Shown here piece after piece: positions 37,055 through 46,781 of a stretch of DNA of 64,000 nt (its first letter is position 1; each line of letters begins with the position of its first letter). The position numbers were made by a program, and so were the translations under genes. The notes under the pieces were generated by a model. It searched no databases, was not told where the DNA came from, and saw only the letters and a program-made list of their open reading frames with translations. Source of the DNA: an uncultured Winogradskyella sp. (GTDB taxonomy: Bacteria; Bacteroidota; Bacteroidia; Flavobacteriales; Flavobacteriaceae); contig NZ_CANMJY010000008.1 in assembly GCF_947498345.1 (NCBI RefSeq), positions 62,001 to 126,000 on the forward strand, given 5' to 3'.

Positions 37055-38047
37055 TTAGTCTTTATCTAACTTATACTTGCTTAAATCCATTCCGAAGTTA
37101 AGACCTTTAACGTTTACTAATTCTTCTAGCTCAGTTAAAGACTTCTTACCAAAGTTTCTGAATTTCATTAAATCGTTTTTATTGAACGATACTAAATCAC
37201 CTAATGTATCCACTTCTGCAGCTTTTAAACAGTTAAGTGCACGTACAGAAAGATCCATATCAACTAATTTAGTTTTCAATAGTTGTCTCATGTGAAGTGA
37301 TTCTTCATCATAAGTTTCAGTCTGTGCAATTTCATCGGCTTCTAATGTTATACGCTCATCAGAGAATAACATGAAGTGGTGAATTAGTATTTTAGCTGCT
37401 TCTGTTAAAGCATCTTTAGGATGAATAGATCCATCAGTTTGAATTTCGAAAACTAATTTTTCGTAATCCGTTTTTTGCTCAACACGGAAGTTTTCGATAC
37501 TATACTTTACATTCTTTATTGGAGTATAAATAGAATCTGTAAAGATTGTTCCGATTGGTGCAGAAGCTTTTTTATTTTCTTCAGCAGGAACATATCCTCT
37601 ACCTTTTTCGATAGTTAATTCCATATTGATGTTTACTTTAGGGTCTAAGTTACAGATCACTAAATCTGTATTTAATACTTGGAATCCTGAAATAAACTTC
37701 TGAAAATCACCTGCAGTGATTTGATCTTGTCCTGATATTGAAATCGTAACGGTTTCGTTATCAACTTCATCAATCTGGCGCTTAAAGTTAACTTGCTTTA
37801 AGTTTAAGATCATTTCAGTAACATCTTCAACAACACCAGAAATCGTAGAAAATTCGTGATCTACACCTTCTATTCTAACTGAAGTGATTGCAAAACCTTC
37901 TAAAGAGGATAATAACACACGTCTTAGTGCATTACCTACTGTTAATCCGTAACCTGGTTCTAAGGGTCTGAATTCGAACTTACCTTCGAAATCAGTAGAA
38001 TCAATCATGATTACTTTATCGGGTTTCTGAAAATTTAATATTGCCAT
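37055..38047 (-). CDS. rpoA: RNA polymerase alpha subunit
   Basis: 330 residues. The N-terminal dimerisation domain has [36 protein letters not shown] and [13 protein letters not shown]. The C-terminal DNA/activator domain (about 255-325) has [20 protein letters not shown] and [19 protein letters not shown]. Cotranscribed with rpsD upstream and rplQ downstream. Confidence 0.99.
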   Translation of the reverse strand: MAILNFQKPDKVIMIDSTDFEGKFEFRPLEPGYGLTVGNALRRVLLSSLEGFAITSVRIEGVDHEFSTISGVVEDVTEMILNLKQVNFKRQIDEVDNETVTISISGQDQITAGDFQKFISGFQVLNTDLVICNLDPKVNINMELTIEKGRGYVPAEENKKASAPIGTIFTDSIYTPIKNVKYSIENFRVEQKTDYEKLVFEIQTDGSIHPKDALTEAAKILIHHFMLFSDERITLEADEIAQTETYDEESLHMRQLLKTKLVDMDLSVRALNCLKAAEVDTLGDLVSFNKNDLMKFRNFGKKSLTELEELVNVKGLNFGMDLSKYKLDKD

Positions 38048-38140
38048 TTTTCTTCGTTTTAATTGTTATTTAGTTGCGCGGTCTATAGGTTTGAAGAACA
38101 CCAATAAACCCTTTGGCTAAATACCAATAAGATTAATTTA

Positions 38141-38746
38141 TTATTTAGAGTAAAGTTCAACGATGAATTGCTCGTTGATTTGTTCTGGAATTTGAATTCT
38201 CGCAGGAACAGAAACATAAGTTCCTTCCATTGTATCGTTATTCCATGTAATCCATTCGTAAACATTGCTAGAGTTAGTCAATGAATTTTGAATAGCTTCT
38301 AATGATTTAGATTTTTCTCTAACACCAACAACATCACCAGCTTTTAATTGGTATGAAGGAATATTTACCTTTTCACCATTCACTGTAATATGTCTGTGAG
38401 ACACTAATTGTCTTGCACCACTTCTTGTAGGAGAAATACCCATTCTGAAAACAACGTTATCTAAACGCGATTCACATAATTGTAATAATACTTCACCTGT
38501 GATACCTTGAGCTGCGGTTGCTCTTTTAAACATGTTTCTGAATTGACGCTCTAAAATACCATAGGTATATTTAGCTTTTTGCTTTTCCATTAACTGGATT
38601 GCATATTCAGATTTTTTCCCACGACGACGGTTGTTTCCGTGTTGTCCAGGAGGATAATTTCTTTTTTCGAAAGCTTTATCATCTCCGAAAATAGCTTGCC
38701 CAAATTTACGAGCAATCTTTGTTTTAGGACCAGTATATCTTGCCAT
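38141..38746 (-). CDS. rpsD: 30S ribosomal protein S4
   Basis: 201 residues, uS4. Starts [20 protein letters not shown]; the S4 RNA-binding domain (about 92-155) contains [13 protein letters not shown] and [20 protein letters not shown]. The upstream gap of 174 bases holds a terminator for rpsK and a fresh promoter box, so rpsD begins a separate alpha transcript. S4 is the known autoregulator of such operons in other bacteria, and the long leader leaves room for this. Confidence 0.98.
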   Translation of the reverse strand: MARYTGPKTKIARKFGQAIFGDDKAFEKRNYPPGQHGNNRRRGKKSEYAIQLMEKQKAKYTYGILERQFRNMFKRATAAQGITGEVLLQLCESRLDNVVFRMGISPTRSGARQLVSHRHITVNGEKVNIPSYQLKAGDVVGVREKSKSLEAIQNSLTNSSNVYEWITWNNDTMEGTYVSVPARIQIPEQINEQFIVELYSK

Positions 38747-38850
38747 TTTAAATTGTTTTTGAGAGTAGTTAATGAATTAAGGTCTTAATCTTATCCTTCT
38801 ATAACCGTTAATCTCTCGTTGATACTTGTTATTTTAAAAATTTCAGTTTG

Positions 38851-38858
38851 CAAATTTA
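38851..38858 (-). promoter_or_regulatory. -7 element of the rpsD-rpoA-rplQ promoter
   Basis: Minus-strand TAAATTTG, five bases after the T-tract of the rpsK terminator and 104 bases before the rpsD ATG. A TTTG lies 23 bases upstream, slightly further than usual. The resulting leader of about 100 bases contains ATTAAG/CTTAAT and GAGAG/CTCTC arms that could fold. Confidence 0.6.
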
Positions 38859-38863
38859 CACAT

Positions 38864-38903
38864 AAAAAAATTAATATCAGCCAAATAAATGACTGATATT
38901 AAT
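38864..38903 (-). terminator. Terminator after rpsK, inside the ribosomal cluster
   Basis: Minus-strand arms ATTAATATCAG and CTGATATTAAT (11 perfect pairs, 12-base loop) followed by six more Ts. It lies 17 bases past the rpsK stop. It should end, or partly end, the transcript coming from the S10-spc part. Confidence 0.85.
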
Positions 38904-38920
38904 CTTCATAAAGGTGTAAA

Positions 38921-39304
38921 TTATACACGACGTCTTTTTGGTGGACGACAACCATTATGTGGCATTGGAGTAACATCAATTATTTCTGATACTTCAATAC
39001 CTGCATTGTGAATAGATCTGATAGCAGATTCTCTACCATTACCAGGACCTTTTACATATACTTTTACTTTCTTTAAACCAGCTTCTTTAGCTACACCTGC
39101 AGCATCTTCTGCAGCTAATTGTGCAGCATAAGGAGTGTTCTTTTTAGAACCTCTAAAGCCCATTTTACCAGCTGATGACCAGGAAATAACGTCACCTTTT
39201 TTATTGGTTAAAGAAATGATGATGTTATTAAAAGATGCTGTGATATGCGCTTCTCCTATTGCATCAACGATTACTTTACGCTTTTTTGTACTTGACTTTG
39301 CCAT
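38921..39304 (-). CDS. rpsK: 30S ribosomal protein S11
   Basis: 127 residues, uS11. Motifs [40 protein letters not shown] and the C-terminal [14 protein letters not shown]. 101 bases downstream of rpsM across a repeated intergenic segment; followed by a strong terminator. Confidence 0.98.
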   Translation of the reverse strand: MAKSSTKKRKVIVDAIGEAHITASFNNIIISLTNKKGDVISWSSAGKMGFRGSKKNTPYAAQLAAEDAAGVAKEAGLKKVKVYVKGPGNGRESAIRSIHNAGIEVSEIIDVTPMPHNGCRPPKRRRV

Positions 39305-39310
39305 ATTTTT

Positions 39311-39397
39311 TAGTTTCTAGTTGTTAGCTTTAGTTGTTAGAATCCTAAACTTTTACATTTCAGGCAGATTCATCTAACTTCTAAACTAATGACTAAT
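39311..39397 (-). repeat. Intergenic repeat copy A (rpsM-rpsK gap)
   Basis: Shares with copy B (39786-39871) the blocks TTGTTAGAATCCTAAAC and AGATTCATCTAAC, in the same order and spacing, plus AT-rich flanks with TTAGTTTCTAGTTGTTAGC-like runs. The two blocks are partly complementary (GTTAGA...TCTAAC), so the transcript can form a hairpin. It fills almost the whole gap between rpsM and rpsK. Confidence 0.7.
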
Positions 39398-39405
39398 GTC
39401 TGTTA

Positions 39406-39780
39406 TTATTTAGTTACTTTTTTCTTGTTAGCAACTGTTTTTCTTCTACCTTTTCTTGTACGAGAGTTGTTCTTGGTACGTTGTCCTCTTAATGGAAGAC
39501 CAGCTCTATGGCGAATACCTCTGTAACATCCGATATCCATTAATCGCTTAATGTTTAACTGAGTTTCAGAACGTAATTCACCTTCAATCTTGAAATTTCC
39601 AACAGCTTCACGGATCGCTCCAATTTCGTCGTCAGTCCAATCTTGTACTTTTGTGCTTTCGTCAACTTTAGCAGTTTCTAAAATTTCTTTAGCTCTACTT
39701 CTACCTATTCCATAGATATAAGTTAAGGATACTACTCCTCTTTTTTGTTTTGGTATGTCTACACCTGCAATTCTTGCCAT
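39406..39780 (-). CDS. rpsM: 30S ribosomal protein S13
   Basis: 124 residues, uS13. [34 protein letters not shown] and the basic tail [18 protein letters not shown] are intact. Flanked on both sides by copies of the same intergenic repeat. Confidence 0.98.
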   Translation of the reverse strand: MARIAGVDIPKQKRGVVSLTYIYGIGRSRAKEILETAKVDESTKVQDWTDDEIGAIREAVGNFKIEGELRSETQLNIKRLMDIGCYRGIRHRAGLPLRGQRTKNNSRTRKGRRKTVANKKKVTK

Positions 39781-39785
39781 ATAAT

Positions 39786-39871
39786 TTAGTTTTTAGCTGT
39801 TAGCTTTTAGTTGTTAGAATCCTAAACCTTTCGATTTCGAACAGATTCATCTAACTACTAATTACTAATGA
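39786..39871 (-). repeat. Intergenic repeat copy B (rpmJ-rpsM gap)
   Basis: Near-duplicate of copy A: TTTTAGTTGTTAGAATCC, then CTAAAC, a variable centre, then AGATTCATCTAACTACTAA and TACTAATGAC. A related but shorter hairpin (AGATGGAATC / GATTTCATCT) occurs at 40024-40047 between infA and rpmJ. Confidence 0.7.
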
Positions 39872-39877
39872 CTTCTT

Positions 39878-39994
39878 TTATCCTTGTCTTTGTTTAAATC
39901 TAGGATTCTTTTTGTTAATTACATAAAGTCTTCCTTTACGTCGTACTAATTTACAATCAGCACTTCTTTTTTTAACTGATGCTCTTACTTTCAT
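39878..39994 (-). CDS. rpmJ: 50S ribosomal protein L36
   Basis: 38 residues, bL36: [20 protein letters not shown], then [18 protein letters not shown]. Only one cysteine is present, so this is the zinc-free form. Located between infA and rpsM, the usual place. Confidence 0.97.
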   Translation of the reverse strand: MKVRASVKKRSADCKLVRRKGRLYVINKKNPRFKQRQG

Positions 39995-40049
39995 CTGTTT
40001 CTCTTTATTTGTTTAATACTGTTAGATGGAATCTTACGATTTCATCTTG

Positions 40050-40265
40050 TTAGTATCTATAAGTTATACGAGCCTTCGTTAAATCGTAAGGACTCATTTC
40101 TAATTTTACTTTATCACCTGGTAACAACTTAATATAATGCATACGCATTTTTCCAGATATGTGTGCAGTCACAATGTGACCATTCTCTAATTCTACACGG
40201 AACATAGCATTAGATAATGCTTCTATTATCGTTCCGTCTTGTTCTATTGCTGCTTGTTTTGCCAT
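40050..40265 (-). CDS. infA: Translation initiation factor IF-1
   Basis: 71 residues, one S1-type OB fold: [40 protein letters not shown] and the end [12 protein letters not shown]. Lies between secY and rpmJ; adk and map, which occur here in other phyla, are absent. Confidence 0.98.
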   Translation of the reverse strand: MAKQAAIEQDGTIIEALSNAMFRVELENGHIVTAHISGKMRMHYIKLLPGDKVKLEMSPYDLTKARITYRY

Positions 40266-40349
40266 AAATTATTTTTAAGTATTTAATCGTCAATTAACAA
40301 ATACCTTGCCGAATCATTAACAGATTAAATGCTTTAAATTAAATTTAAA

Positions 40350-41711
40350 TTATGAGGTCACAGATTTTCTGTTTTTACCTGTCTTCATCAAGCCATCGTA
40401 ATGCTTATTTAATAAATAAGAATTAACCTGCTGCATTGTATCAATAGCTACACCAACCATAATTAAAAGCGATGTACCACCAAAGAATAATGCCCAACCA
40501 GATTGTACTCCCATTAACTTTACAATAAATGCAGGGAAAATTGCAATTAATGCTAAGAAAATAGAACCCGGTAAGGTTATCTGTGACATAATCTTATCTA
40601 AATATTCTGAGGTTTCTGAACCTGGACGAATACCAGGTATAAATCCTCCACTACGTTTTAAATCATCAGCCATCTTATTAGTTGGCACTGTAATCGCCGT
40701 ATAGAAATAGGTGAATACAATGATCAATAATGCAAATACAAGATTATACCAAAATCCAAAGATATCTTGAAAATTAGTTTGCATCCATTGACCAACACCA
40801 GTGTCTTTTAAGAATGAAGACCCACCTATAAGACCTGGCACAAACATAATTGCTTGAGCAAAGATGATTGGCATTACACCTGAGGCATTCAATTTTAATG
40901 GTAAAAACTGGCGTGATCCAAATACATTTTTTTCATAACCACCAGAAGCTGTTCTTCTTGCGTATTGTACAGCAATTTTGCGCACTGCCATTACCAAGAA
41001 TACCGAAGCAAGGATAATTAAGAACCAAATCACTAATTCTATTAGTATCATCATAAAACCACCATTACCACCTAATCGTGAAGTAAGGTTTTGAGAAAAA
41101 GATAACGGCAAATTAGCTATAATTCCAACCATTATTAATAATGAGATACCATTACCAATACCTTTATCTGTAATTTTCTCACCCAACCACATAGCAAAAA
41201 CACAACCTGTGACTAAGATAATTATCGAAGAAAAGTAAAATACATTTTCCGAAAAACCAGGTAGCAGCATTGCATTTATCGAAGGTAAACCAGATAAAGA
41301 AGGTATACTAGCTAAGTAACCTGGCGCCTGCACCAAACAAATACCAATAGTTAACCAACGTGTGATTTGAGTAATCTTCTTTTGCCCGCTTGCTCCTTCT
41401 TTTTGAAGTTTTTGCAAATAAGGAATAGCAATACCCATTAATTGTACAACAATGGAAGCAGAAATATAAGGCATAATACCTAATGCAAAAACTGAAGCAT
41501 TTGCAAAAGCACCACCTGTGAAAGCCACAAGTAAACCTAAAATACCTTCATCTGTACCAGCTTGTAAAGCCCCTAGAGAATCCATATTAATACCAGGCAA
41601 TACTACCTGAGCACCAAAACGATACACTAGCAACAAACCTAAGGTTAAGATAATTCTATCCTTAAGTTCTGTGATTTTCCAAACGTTTTTTAATGTTTCT
41701 ATTATCTTCAT
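40350..41711 (-). CDS. secY: Protein translocase subunit SecY
   Basis: 453 residues with ten membrane helices; the channel of the Sec translocon. Motifs: VYRFGAQVVLPGIN near the start, the plug/TM2 region FTGGAFANASVFALGIMPYI, TSRLGGNGG in a loop, and FIPGIRPGSETSEYLDKIMS. The family's conserved cytoplasmic loops are intact. Twelve bases after rplO in the spc part of the cluster. Confidence 0.98.
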   Translation of the reverse strand: MKIIETLKNVWKITELKDRIILTLGLLLVYRFGAQVVLPGINMDSLGALQAGTDEGILGLLVAFTGGAFANASVFALGIMPYISASIVVQLMGIAIPYLQKLQKEGASGQKKITQITRWLTIGICLVQAPGYLASIPSLSGLPSINAMLLPGFSENVFYFSSIIILVTGCVFAMWLGEKITDKGIGNGISLLIMVGIIANLPLSFSQNLTSRLGGNGGFMMILIELVIWFLIILASVFLVMAVRKIAVQYARRTASGGYEKNVFGSRQFLPLKLNASGVMPIIFAQAIMFVPGLIGGSSFLKDTGVGQWMQTNFQDIFGFWYNLVFALLIIVFTYFYTAITVPTNKMADDLKRSGGFIPGIRPGSETSEYLDKIMSQITLPGSIFLALIAIFPAFIVKLMGVQSGWALFFGGTSLLIMVGVAIDTMQQVNSYLLNKHYDGLMKTGKNRKSVTS

Positions 41712-41722
41712 CCTTTGTGATC

Positions 41723-42175
41723 TTATAAAGTTACAGCTTCACCACCAGCAGCCTCAATAGCAGCTTTTGCCGTAGCAGTAAATTTATGAGCAGTTACTGT
41801 TAATTTAGTTTTTAATTCACCTCTACCTAGGATTTTAACCAGGTCATTTTTCCCAGCTTTACCTAATGATACAAGTGTTTCAAAATCTACAGTATCTTTA
41901 ATTTTCTTTTCGTCTACTAATTGTTGTAAGGTATCTAAGTTTACACCTTGATATTCTACTCTGTTGATATTAGTAAATCCAAACTTAGGAACACGTCTTT
42001 GTAAAGGCATTTGACCACCTTCAAATCCTAATTTCTTAGAATAACCCGAACGTGATTTAGCACCTTTGTGTCCTCTACGAGCAGTACCACCTTTTCCAGA
42101 TCCCTGACCACGTCCAACACGCTTTCCTTGATTTTTTACTGAACCTTCTGCAGGTTTTAAATTACTTAAATCCAT
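41723..42175 (-). CDS. rplO: 50S ribosomal protein L15
   Basis: 150 residues, uL15. Glycine/arginine-rich N-terminus RVGRGQGSGKGGTARRGHKG and GFEGGQMPLQRRVPKFGF; C-terminal KAAIEAAGGEAVTL. Normal length; between rpmD and secY. Confidence 0.98.
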   Translation of the reverse strand: MDLSNLKPAEGSVKNQGKRVGRGQGSGKGGTARRGHKGAKSRSGYSKKLGFEGGQMPLQRRVPKFGFTNINRVEYQGVNLDTLQQLVDEKKIKDTVDFETLVSLGKAGKNDLVKILGRGELKTKLTVTAHKFTATAKAAIEAAGGEAVTL

Positions 42176-42191
42176 TTTTAAGTGTATATTT

Positions 42192-42371
42192 TTAAGCTTC
42201 CTCTACAGAAACTAAATGTTCTACTTTCTTTACCATACCAAGGATATTTGGTGTGGCATCATGCTCTACTACTTGACCAATCTTTTTTAAACCTAAAGCT
42301 TCTAATGTTAGCTTTTGTCTTTTAGTACGATTGATTGCACTTTTTACTTTAGTTACTTTAATCTTTGCCAT
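42192..42371 (-). CDS. rpmD: 50S ribosomal protein L30
   Basis: 59 residues, uL30: MAKIKVTKVKSAINRTKRQK, LTLEALGLKKIGQVVEHD, ATPNILGMVKKVEHLVSVEE. It fills the gap between rpsE and rplO, its usual place. Confidence 0.97.
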   Translation of the reverse strand: MAKIKVTKVKSAINRTKRQKLTLEALGLKKIGQVVEHDATPNILGMVKKVEHLVSVEEA

Positions 42372-42382
42372 CTTATCCTAGA

Positions 42383-42907
42383 TTATCCTTTAAATACTTT
42401 TTCAAGTGAAATTCCACGTTCTTTAGCTACAGATTTTGCATCCCTTAATTGTAATAAAGCATCAAAAGTTGCTTTTACTACGTTATGAGGGTTAGAAGAT
42501 CCTTGAGACTTTGATAATACATCATGTACACCAACGGCTTCAAGTACTGTTCTTACAGCACCACCAGCAATAACTCCGGTACCTGGTGCAGCTGGGATAA
42601 TGTTTACTCTAGCTCCTCCATACTTACCTTTTTGCTCGTGAGGTAATGTTCCTTTAATGATAGGAATTCTTACTAAGTTTTTCTTAGCATCTTCTACAGC
42701 TTTAGCAATAGCAGTAGCAACATCTTTAGATTTACCTAATCCATGTCCTACTACTCCTGCTTCGTCTCCTACAACAACGATAGCAGAAAAACCAAATGCT
42801 CTACCACCTTTTGTTACTTTAGTTACACGCTGTACACCAACTAAGCGATCTTTTAATTCTAATCCGCCTGGTTTAACTAATTCTGCGTTTTTATATTTTT
42901 GATACAT
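42383..42907 (-). CDS. rpsE: 30S ribosomal protein S5
   Basis: 174 residues, uS5. [39 protein letters not shown] and the RNA-binding region [20 protein letters not shown]. Six bases after rplR. Confidence 0.98.
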   Translation of the reverse strand: MYQKYKNAELVKPGGLELKDRLVGVQRVTKVTKGGRAFGFSAIVVVGDEAGVVGHGLGKSKDVATAIAKAVEDAKKNLVRIPIIKGTLPHEQKGKYGGARVNIIPAAPGTGVIAGGAVRTVLEAVGVHDVLSKSQGSSNPHNVVKATFDALLQLRDAKSVAKERGISLEKVFKG

Positions 42908-42913
42908 AATGTC

Positions 42914-43270
42914 TTAAAATTTAAGTCCTGCTTCTCTAGCACCTTCTGCTAATGATTTTACTCTTCCGTGATATAAGTAACCACCTCTATCAAAAGAAAT
43001 AGTTTCAACACCAGCTTTCATAGCTTTTTCCGCAACAGCCTTACCAACTAAAGCAGCAACTTCAGTTTTATTTCCTTTAGACTTTGCAATATCTTTATCT
43101 CTCGAAGATGCAGCAGCTATAGTTTTACCAGTTACATCATTCACGATTTGAGCATAAATTTCTTTATTACTTCTAAAAACAGCTAATCTTGGTTTTGTTT
43201 CAGTACCAGATACTACCTTACGGATTCTGTTTTTTATTCTTATTCTTCTTTCGTTCTTTGTCAATGCCAT
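42914..43270 (-). CDS. rplR: 50S ribosomal protein L18
   Basis: 118 residues, uL18, a 5S rRNA binder. [37 protein letters not shown] and the end [20 protein letters not shown]. Ten bases after rplF. Confidence 0.98.
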   Translation of the reverse strand: MALTKNERRIRIKNRIRKVVSGTETKPRLAVFRSNKEIYAQIVNDVTGKTIAAASSRDKDIAKSKGNKTEVAALVGKAVAEKAMKAGVETISFDRGGYLYHGRVKSLAEGAREAGLKF

Positions 43271-43280
43271 AACTTAATTA

Positions 43281-43823
43281 TTAAGCTGATTTACCTGCTT
43301 TTCTTCTAATTTCTTCACCAACAAACTTGATACCTTTTCCTTTGTAAGGTTCTGGCTTACGGAAACCGCGAATCTTTGCAGCCACTTGACCAACTAATTG
43401 TTTATCGTGAGATGTTAATTTAACGATTGGGTTTTTTCCTTTTTCTGAGATAGTCTCAACTTTCACCTCTGGTGCAATATCTATAACGATATTGTGAGAG
43501 AAACCAATTGCTAAATCTAATTTTTGTCCTTGATTTGATGCTCTATAACCTACACCAACTAATTCTAGTTCTTTGGTCCAGCCTTTAGAAACACCTTCTA
43601 TCATATTAGCAATTAACGCTCTGTAAAGACCGTGTTTTGCTCTGTGATCTTTTTTCTCAGAAGGACGAGACAATGTAATTGTACCGTCTTCTAACTTTAT
43701 TTCAACATCTGAATACTCTTGAGTTAATTCACCTAATTTACCTTTAGCGGTAATTACATTGTCTTTAATCTCAAGTGTTACACCTTCAGGAACTGTTATT
43801 GGGTTTTTACCTATTCTTGACAT
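43281..43823 (-). CDS. rplF: 50S ribosomal protein L6
   Basis: 180 residues, uL6. SRIGKNPITVPEGVTLEIKD, GVGYRASNQGQKLDLAIGFS and the C-terminal signature RKPEPYKGKGIKFVGEEIRR. Twelve bases after rpsH. Confidence 0.98.
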   Translation of the reverse strand: MSRIGKNPITVPEGVTLEIKDNVITAKGKLGELTQEYSDVEIKLEDGTITLSRPSEKKDHRAKHGLYRALIANMIEGVSKGWTKELELVGVGYRASNQGQKLDLAIGFSHNIVIDIAPEVKVETISEKGKNPIVKLTSHDKQLVGQVAAKIRGFRKPEPYKGKGIKFVGEEIRRKAGKSA

Positions 43824-43835
43824 AATTTCCTGTTT

Positions 43836-44237
43836 TTAGTAAACGTAACATAATACTTCGCCACCAACGTTTTCTCTTTGCGCTTGTTTACCTGTCATCA
43901 CTCCATGAGACGTAGAAACAATTGCAATACCTAAACCATTTAAGATTCTTGGCATTTCGTTAGCACCAGCATATTTACGCAAACCTGGTTTACTGATTCT
44001 TTGAATTTTTTTGATAACTGACTCCTTAGTGTCTTTGTTATACTTTAAGGCAATCTTAATTGTGCCTTGTGCAGTAGATTTGTCATCAAACTTATAACTT
44101 AAAATATAGCCCTGATCGAACAATATTTTAGTCATCTCTTTTTTTAAGTTAGATGCAGGAATCTCAACCACTCTGTGGTTTGCTTTCACAGCATTTCTAA
44201 CTCGCGTTAAATAATCCGCTATTGGATCTGTGTACAT
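43836..44237 (-). CDS. rpsH: 30S ribosomal protein S8
   Basis: 133 residues, uS8. YTDPIADYLTRVRNAVKANH, RISKPGLRKYAGANEMPRIL and GIAIVSTSHGVMTGKQAQRE. Preceded by a 104-base gap containing a small hairpin (GAAGC/GCTTC); S8 autoregulates the spc operon in E. coli, but no equivalent site can be identified here. Confidence 0.98.
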   Translation of the reverse strand: MYTDPIADYLTRVRNAVKANHRVVEIPASNLKKEMTKILFDQGYILSYKFDDKSTAQGTIKIALKYNKDTKESVIKKIQRISKPGLRKYAGANEMPRILNGLGIAIVSTSHGVMTGKQAQRENVGGEVLCYVY

Positions 44238-44341
44238 AGTTTTAATTTTTGGAAAATGGTTTTCGATTATTTCGAACCTAAATTCCGATTATACAATAAT
44301 TATATTGATAATAGTACAGAAGCTAATTCGCTTCCTCAATG

Positions 44342-44611
44342 TTACCAACTTGCTTTTTTTACACCAGGAATTAATCCTTTGTTAGCCATTTCTCTAAACA
44401 TTACACGAGAGATACCAAACTGTCTCATATAACCTTTTGGTCTTCCTGTAAGCTTACAACGGTTGTGCATACGTATAGGTGAAGCGTTTTTTGGTAGCTT
44501 TTGTAATGCTTCGTAATCTCCAACTTCTTTTAAAGCTTTTCTTTTCTCAGCATATTTTGCAACCATTTTTGCACGCTTTACCTCACGAGCTTTCATTGAT
44601 TCTTTAGCCAT
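44342..44611 (-). CDS. rpsN: 30S ribosomal protein S14 (zinc-free form)
   Basis: 89 residues, uS14. [40 protein letters not shown] and the end [11 protein letters not shown]. It lacks the CxxC...CxxC pairs of the short zinc-binding type. Two bases after rplE. Confidence 0.98.
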   Translation of the reverse strand: MAKESMKAREVKRAKMVAKYAEKRKALKEVGDYEALQKLPKNASPIRMHNRCKLTGRPKGYMRQFGISRVMFREMANKGLIPGVKKASW

Positions 44612-44613
44612 AA

Positions 44614-45165
44614 TTAATTCTTTTTAAATGGTAATCCTAATTCTGTTAATAGTGACTTTGCTTCCTTATCCGTTTCTGCAGAAGTCACAAATGTAATGTC
44701 CATACCATTGATTTTATTGATTTTATCAATATCGATCTCTGGGAAAATAATCTGTTCTGTTACACCTAAGTTGTAATTTCCACGACCATCAAAACCTGTA
44801 GCTTTGATACCGTTAAAATCTCTAACTCGTGGTAAAGCTGAAGTCACTAAACGATCTAAGAACTCATACATTTGCTCTCCTCTTAAAGTTACTTTAGCAC
44901 CAATTGGCATACCCTTACGCAACTTAAAAGATGCAACATCTTTTTTAGAAATCGTAGCAACAGCTTTTTGTCCAGTGATTTTAGTTAATTCATCAACAGC
45001 ATGATCAATTAACTTTTTATCTGCAACAGCAGCACCAACACCTCTAGATAAAACTATCTTTTCAAGCTTAGGCACTTGCATTACATTTTTATATCCAAAT
45101 TCTTCTGTAAGAGCAGGAATTACTTTATCCTTATACTCTTGTTTTAATCTTGCAACGTAAGCCAT
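44614..45165 (-). CDS. rplE: 50S ribosomal protein L5
   Basis: 183 residues, uL5, a 5S rRNA contact. [39 protein letters not shown] and [20 protein letters not shown]. Two bases after rplX. Confidence 0.98.
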   Translation of the reverse strand: MAYVARLKQEYKDKVIPALTEEFGYKNVMQVPKLEKIVLSRGVGAAVADKKLIDHAVDELTKITGQKAVATISKKDVASFKLRKGMPIGAKVTLRGEQMYEFLDRLVTSALPRVRDFNGIKATGFDGRGNYNLGVTEQIIFPEIDIDKINKINGMDITFVTSAETDKEAKSLLTELGLPFKKN

Positions 45166-45167
45166 AA

Positions 45168-45479
45168 TTAAATTACTTCATTAGATTTTTTAGAAAATCT
45201 TACTTTATTGTCGCCATCCATTCTGTAACCAACTCTAGTTGTTTCACCTTTAGAGGTTAACAACGATAAGTTTGAAATATGAATTGATGCTTCTTTCTCT
45301 ACAATTCCACCTTGAGGGTTTTGAGCACTTGGTTTAGTATGTTTCTTCACCATGTTTACACCTTCTATTATGGCCTTGTTCTTATCTTTTAATACTTTAA
45401 GCACTTTACCTTCTGATCCTTTATGATCTCCAGCTATTACTTGTACGGTATCTCCTGATTTTATTTTAAGCTTTGTCAT
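45168..45479 (-). CDS. rplX: 50S ribosomal protein L24
   Basis: 103 residues from ATG 45479; a TTG four codons upstream overlaps the intergenic spacer and is not conserved. uL24: [40 protein letters not shown], and [12 protein letters not shown] at the end. Confidence 0.97.
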   Translation of the reverse strand: MTKLKIKSGDTVQVIAGDHKGSEGKVLKVLKDKNKAIIEGVNMVKKHTKPSAQNPQGGIVEKEASIHISNLSLLTSKGETTRVGYRMDGDNKVRFSKKSNEVI

Positions 45480-45491
45480 CTTATTTATCAA

Positions 45492-45860
45492 TTAAAGCAC
45501 TTCTGGTGCTAATGATACAATTTTCATGAATTGTTTATCACGAAGTTCTCTAGCTACAGGACCAAAAACACGTGTACCTCTCATTTCTCCTGTTGGATTT
45601 AATAATACACATGCATTGTCATCAAATCTAATGTAAGAACCATCTGGTCGTCTTACTTCTTTTGCTGTGCGTACTACAACTGCTGTAGAAACGGCGCCTT
45701 TTTTGATGTTTCCGTTAGGAGTAGCATCCTTAACAGATACTACAATTTTATCTCCAACAGATGCATATCGTCTTTTTGTTCCTCCTAGCACGCGGATAGT
45801 TAAAACTTCCTTTGCGCCAGTATTATCAGCTACTTTTAATCTTGATTCTTGTTGTACCAT
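45492..45860 (-). CDS. rplN: 50S ribosomal protein L14
   Basis: 122 residues, uL14, the docking site of RsfS, whose gene is also in this window. [40 protein letters not shown] and [20 protein letters not shown]. Confidence 0.98.
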   Translation of the reverse strand: MVQQESRLKVADNTGAKEVLTIRVLGGTKRRYASVGDKIVVSVKDATPNGNIKKGAVSTAVVVRTAKEVRRPDGSYIRFDDNACVLLNPTGEMRGTRVFGPVARELRDKQFMKIVSLAPEVL

Positions 45861-45862
45861 AA

Positions 45863-46120
45863 TTACTTCGCTCTTTCAATTATTTCTACTAATCTCCAAC
45901 ACTTAGATTTACTCATAGGTCTTGTTTCCATGATCTTTACAGTATCTCCTTCGTTGCAGTCGTTTGTTTCATCGTGTGCGACATATTTCTTAGTCTTTAA
46001 CACGAACTTTCCATACATAGGGTGCTTTACTTTTTTAACTTCGGAAACAACAATAGATTTCTCCATTTTGTTACTCGTTACTATCCCTATACGTTCTTTT
46101 CTTAAATTTCTTTTTTCCAT
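45863..46120 (-). CDS. rpsQ: 30S ribosomal protein S17
   Basis: 85 residues, uS17. [39 protein letters not shown] and the signature [20 protein letters not shown]. Two bases before rplN. Confidence 0.98.
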   Translation of the reverse strand: MEKRNLRKERIGIVTSNKMEKSIVVSEVKKVKHPMYGKFVLKTKKYVAHDETNDCNEGDTVKIMETRPMSKSKCWRLVEIIERAK

Positions 46121-46137
46121 CTTTCAGCAGAATACAA

Positions 46138-46329
46138 TTATTGATCGTCTCTTTTAGTTAATTCAGTCGCTACTCTAGCTACAGTACGACGAGCGTGACG
46201 TAACTGAATAGGATTTTCTAAAGGAGATATTGCGTGAGCCATTTTTAGGTCTGCATAACTCTTTTTAGTCTCACTAAGTTTTTCTTGTAACTCAGCTGTT
46301 GAAAGCTGTTTAATTTCTGATTGCTTCAT
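46138..46329 (-). CDS. rpmC: 50S ribosomal protein L29
   Basis: 63 residues, uL29. MKQSEIKQLSTAELQEKLSE, KMAHAISPLENPIQLRHARR, TVARVATELTKRDDQ. Twelve bases after rplP. Confidence 0.98.
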   Translation of the reverse strand: MKQSEIKQLSTAELQEKLSETKKSYADLKMAHAISPLENPIQLRHARRTVARVATELTKRDDQ

Positions 46330-46341
46330 AATACTCTAATA

Positions 46342-46761
46342 TTAAGCTTCGTAATCTCTAGCTATGATAAACTTAGTTTTTACCGGAAGTTTTTGTGCTG
46401 CCAAACGTAATGCTTCTTGAGCTACGTCTAATGGTACACCACTTACTTCAAATAATACGCGTCCTGGTTTTACAACAGCTGCCCAATACTCAACAGCACC
46501 TTTACCTTTACCCATACGTACTTCTAGAGGTTTCTTTGTAATAGGCTTGTCTGGAAAAATTTTAATCCATAACGATCCTTCTCTCTTCATGTAACGAGTA
46601 GCAGCAATACGTGCAGCTTCTATTTGACGAGCAGTTATAAAAGACGAGTCTAATGATTTAATACCGAAAGTACCATTTGATAACAAATGACCTCTTCCCG
46701 CATTTCCTTTCATACGACCTTTTTGCTGCTTACGAAATTTTGTTCTTTTAGGCTGTAACAT
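46342..46761 (-). CDS. rplP: 50S ribosomal protein L16
   Basis: 139 residues, uL16. [40 protein letters not shown] and [20 protein letters not shown]. All conserved parts present. Confidence 0.98.
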   Translation of the reverse strand: MLQPKRTKFRKQQKGRMKGNAGRGHLLSNGTFGIKSLDSSFITARQIEAARIAATRYMKREGSLWIKIFPDKPITKKPLEVRMGKGKGAVEYWAAVVKPGRVLFEVSGVPLDVAQEALRLAAQKLPVKTKFIIARDYEA

Positions 46762-46781
46762 TTTTTCTTTTCTTTAAAAAA

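Noticed and set aside
38083-38265. A 60-codon reading frame overlapping the end of rpsD
   Set aside because: It is in another frame over the conserved rpsD 3' end and has no family resemblance; an out-of-frame shadow.
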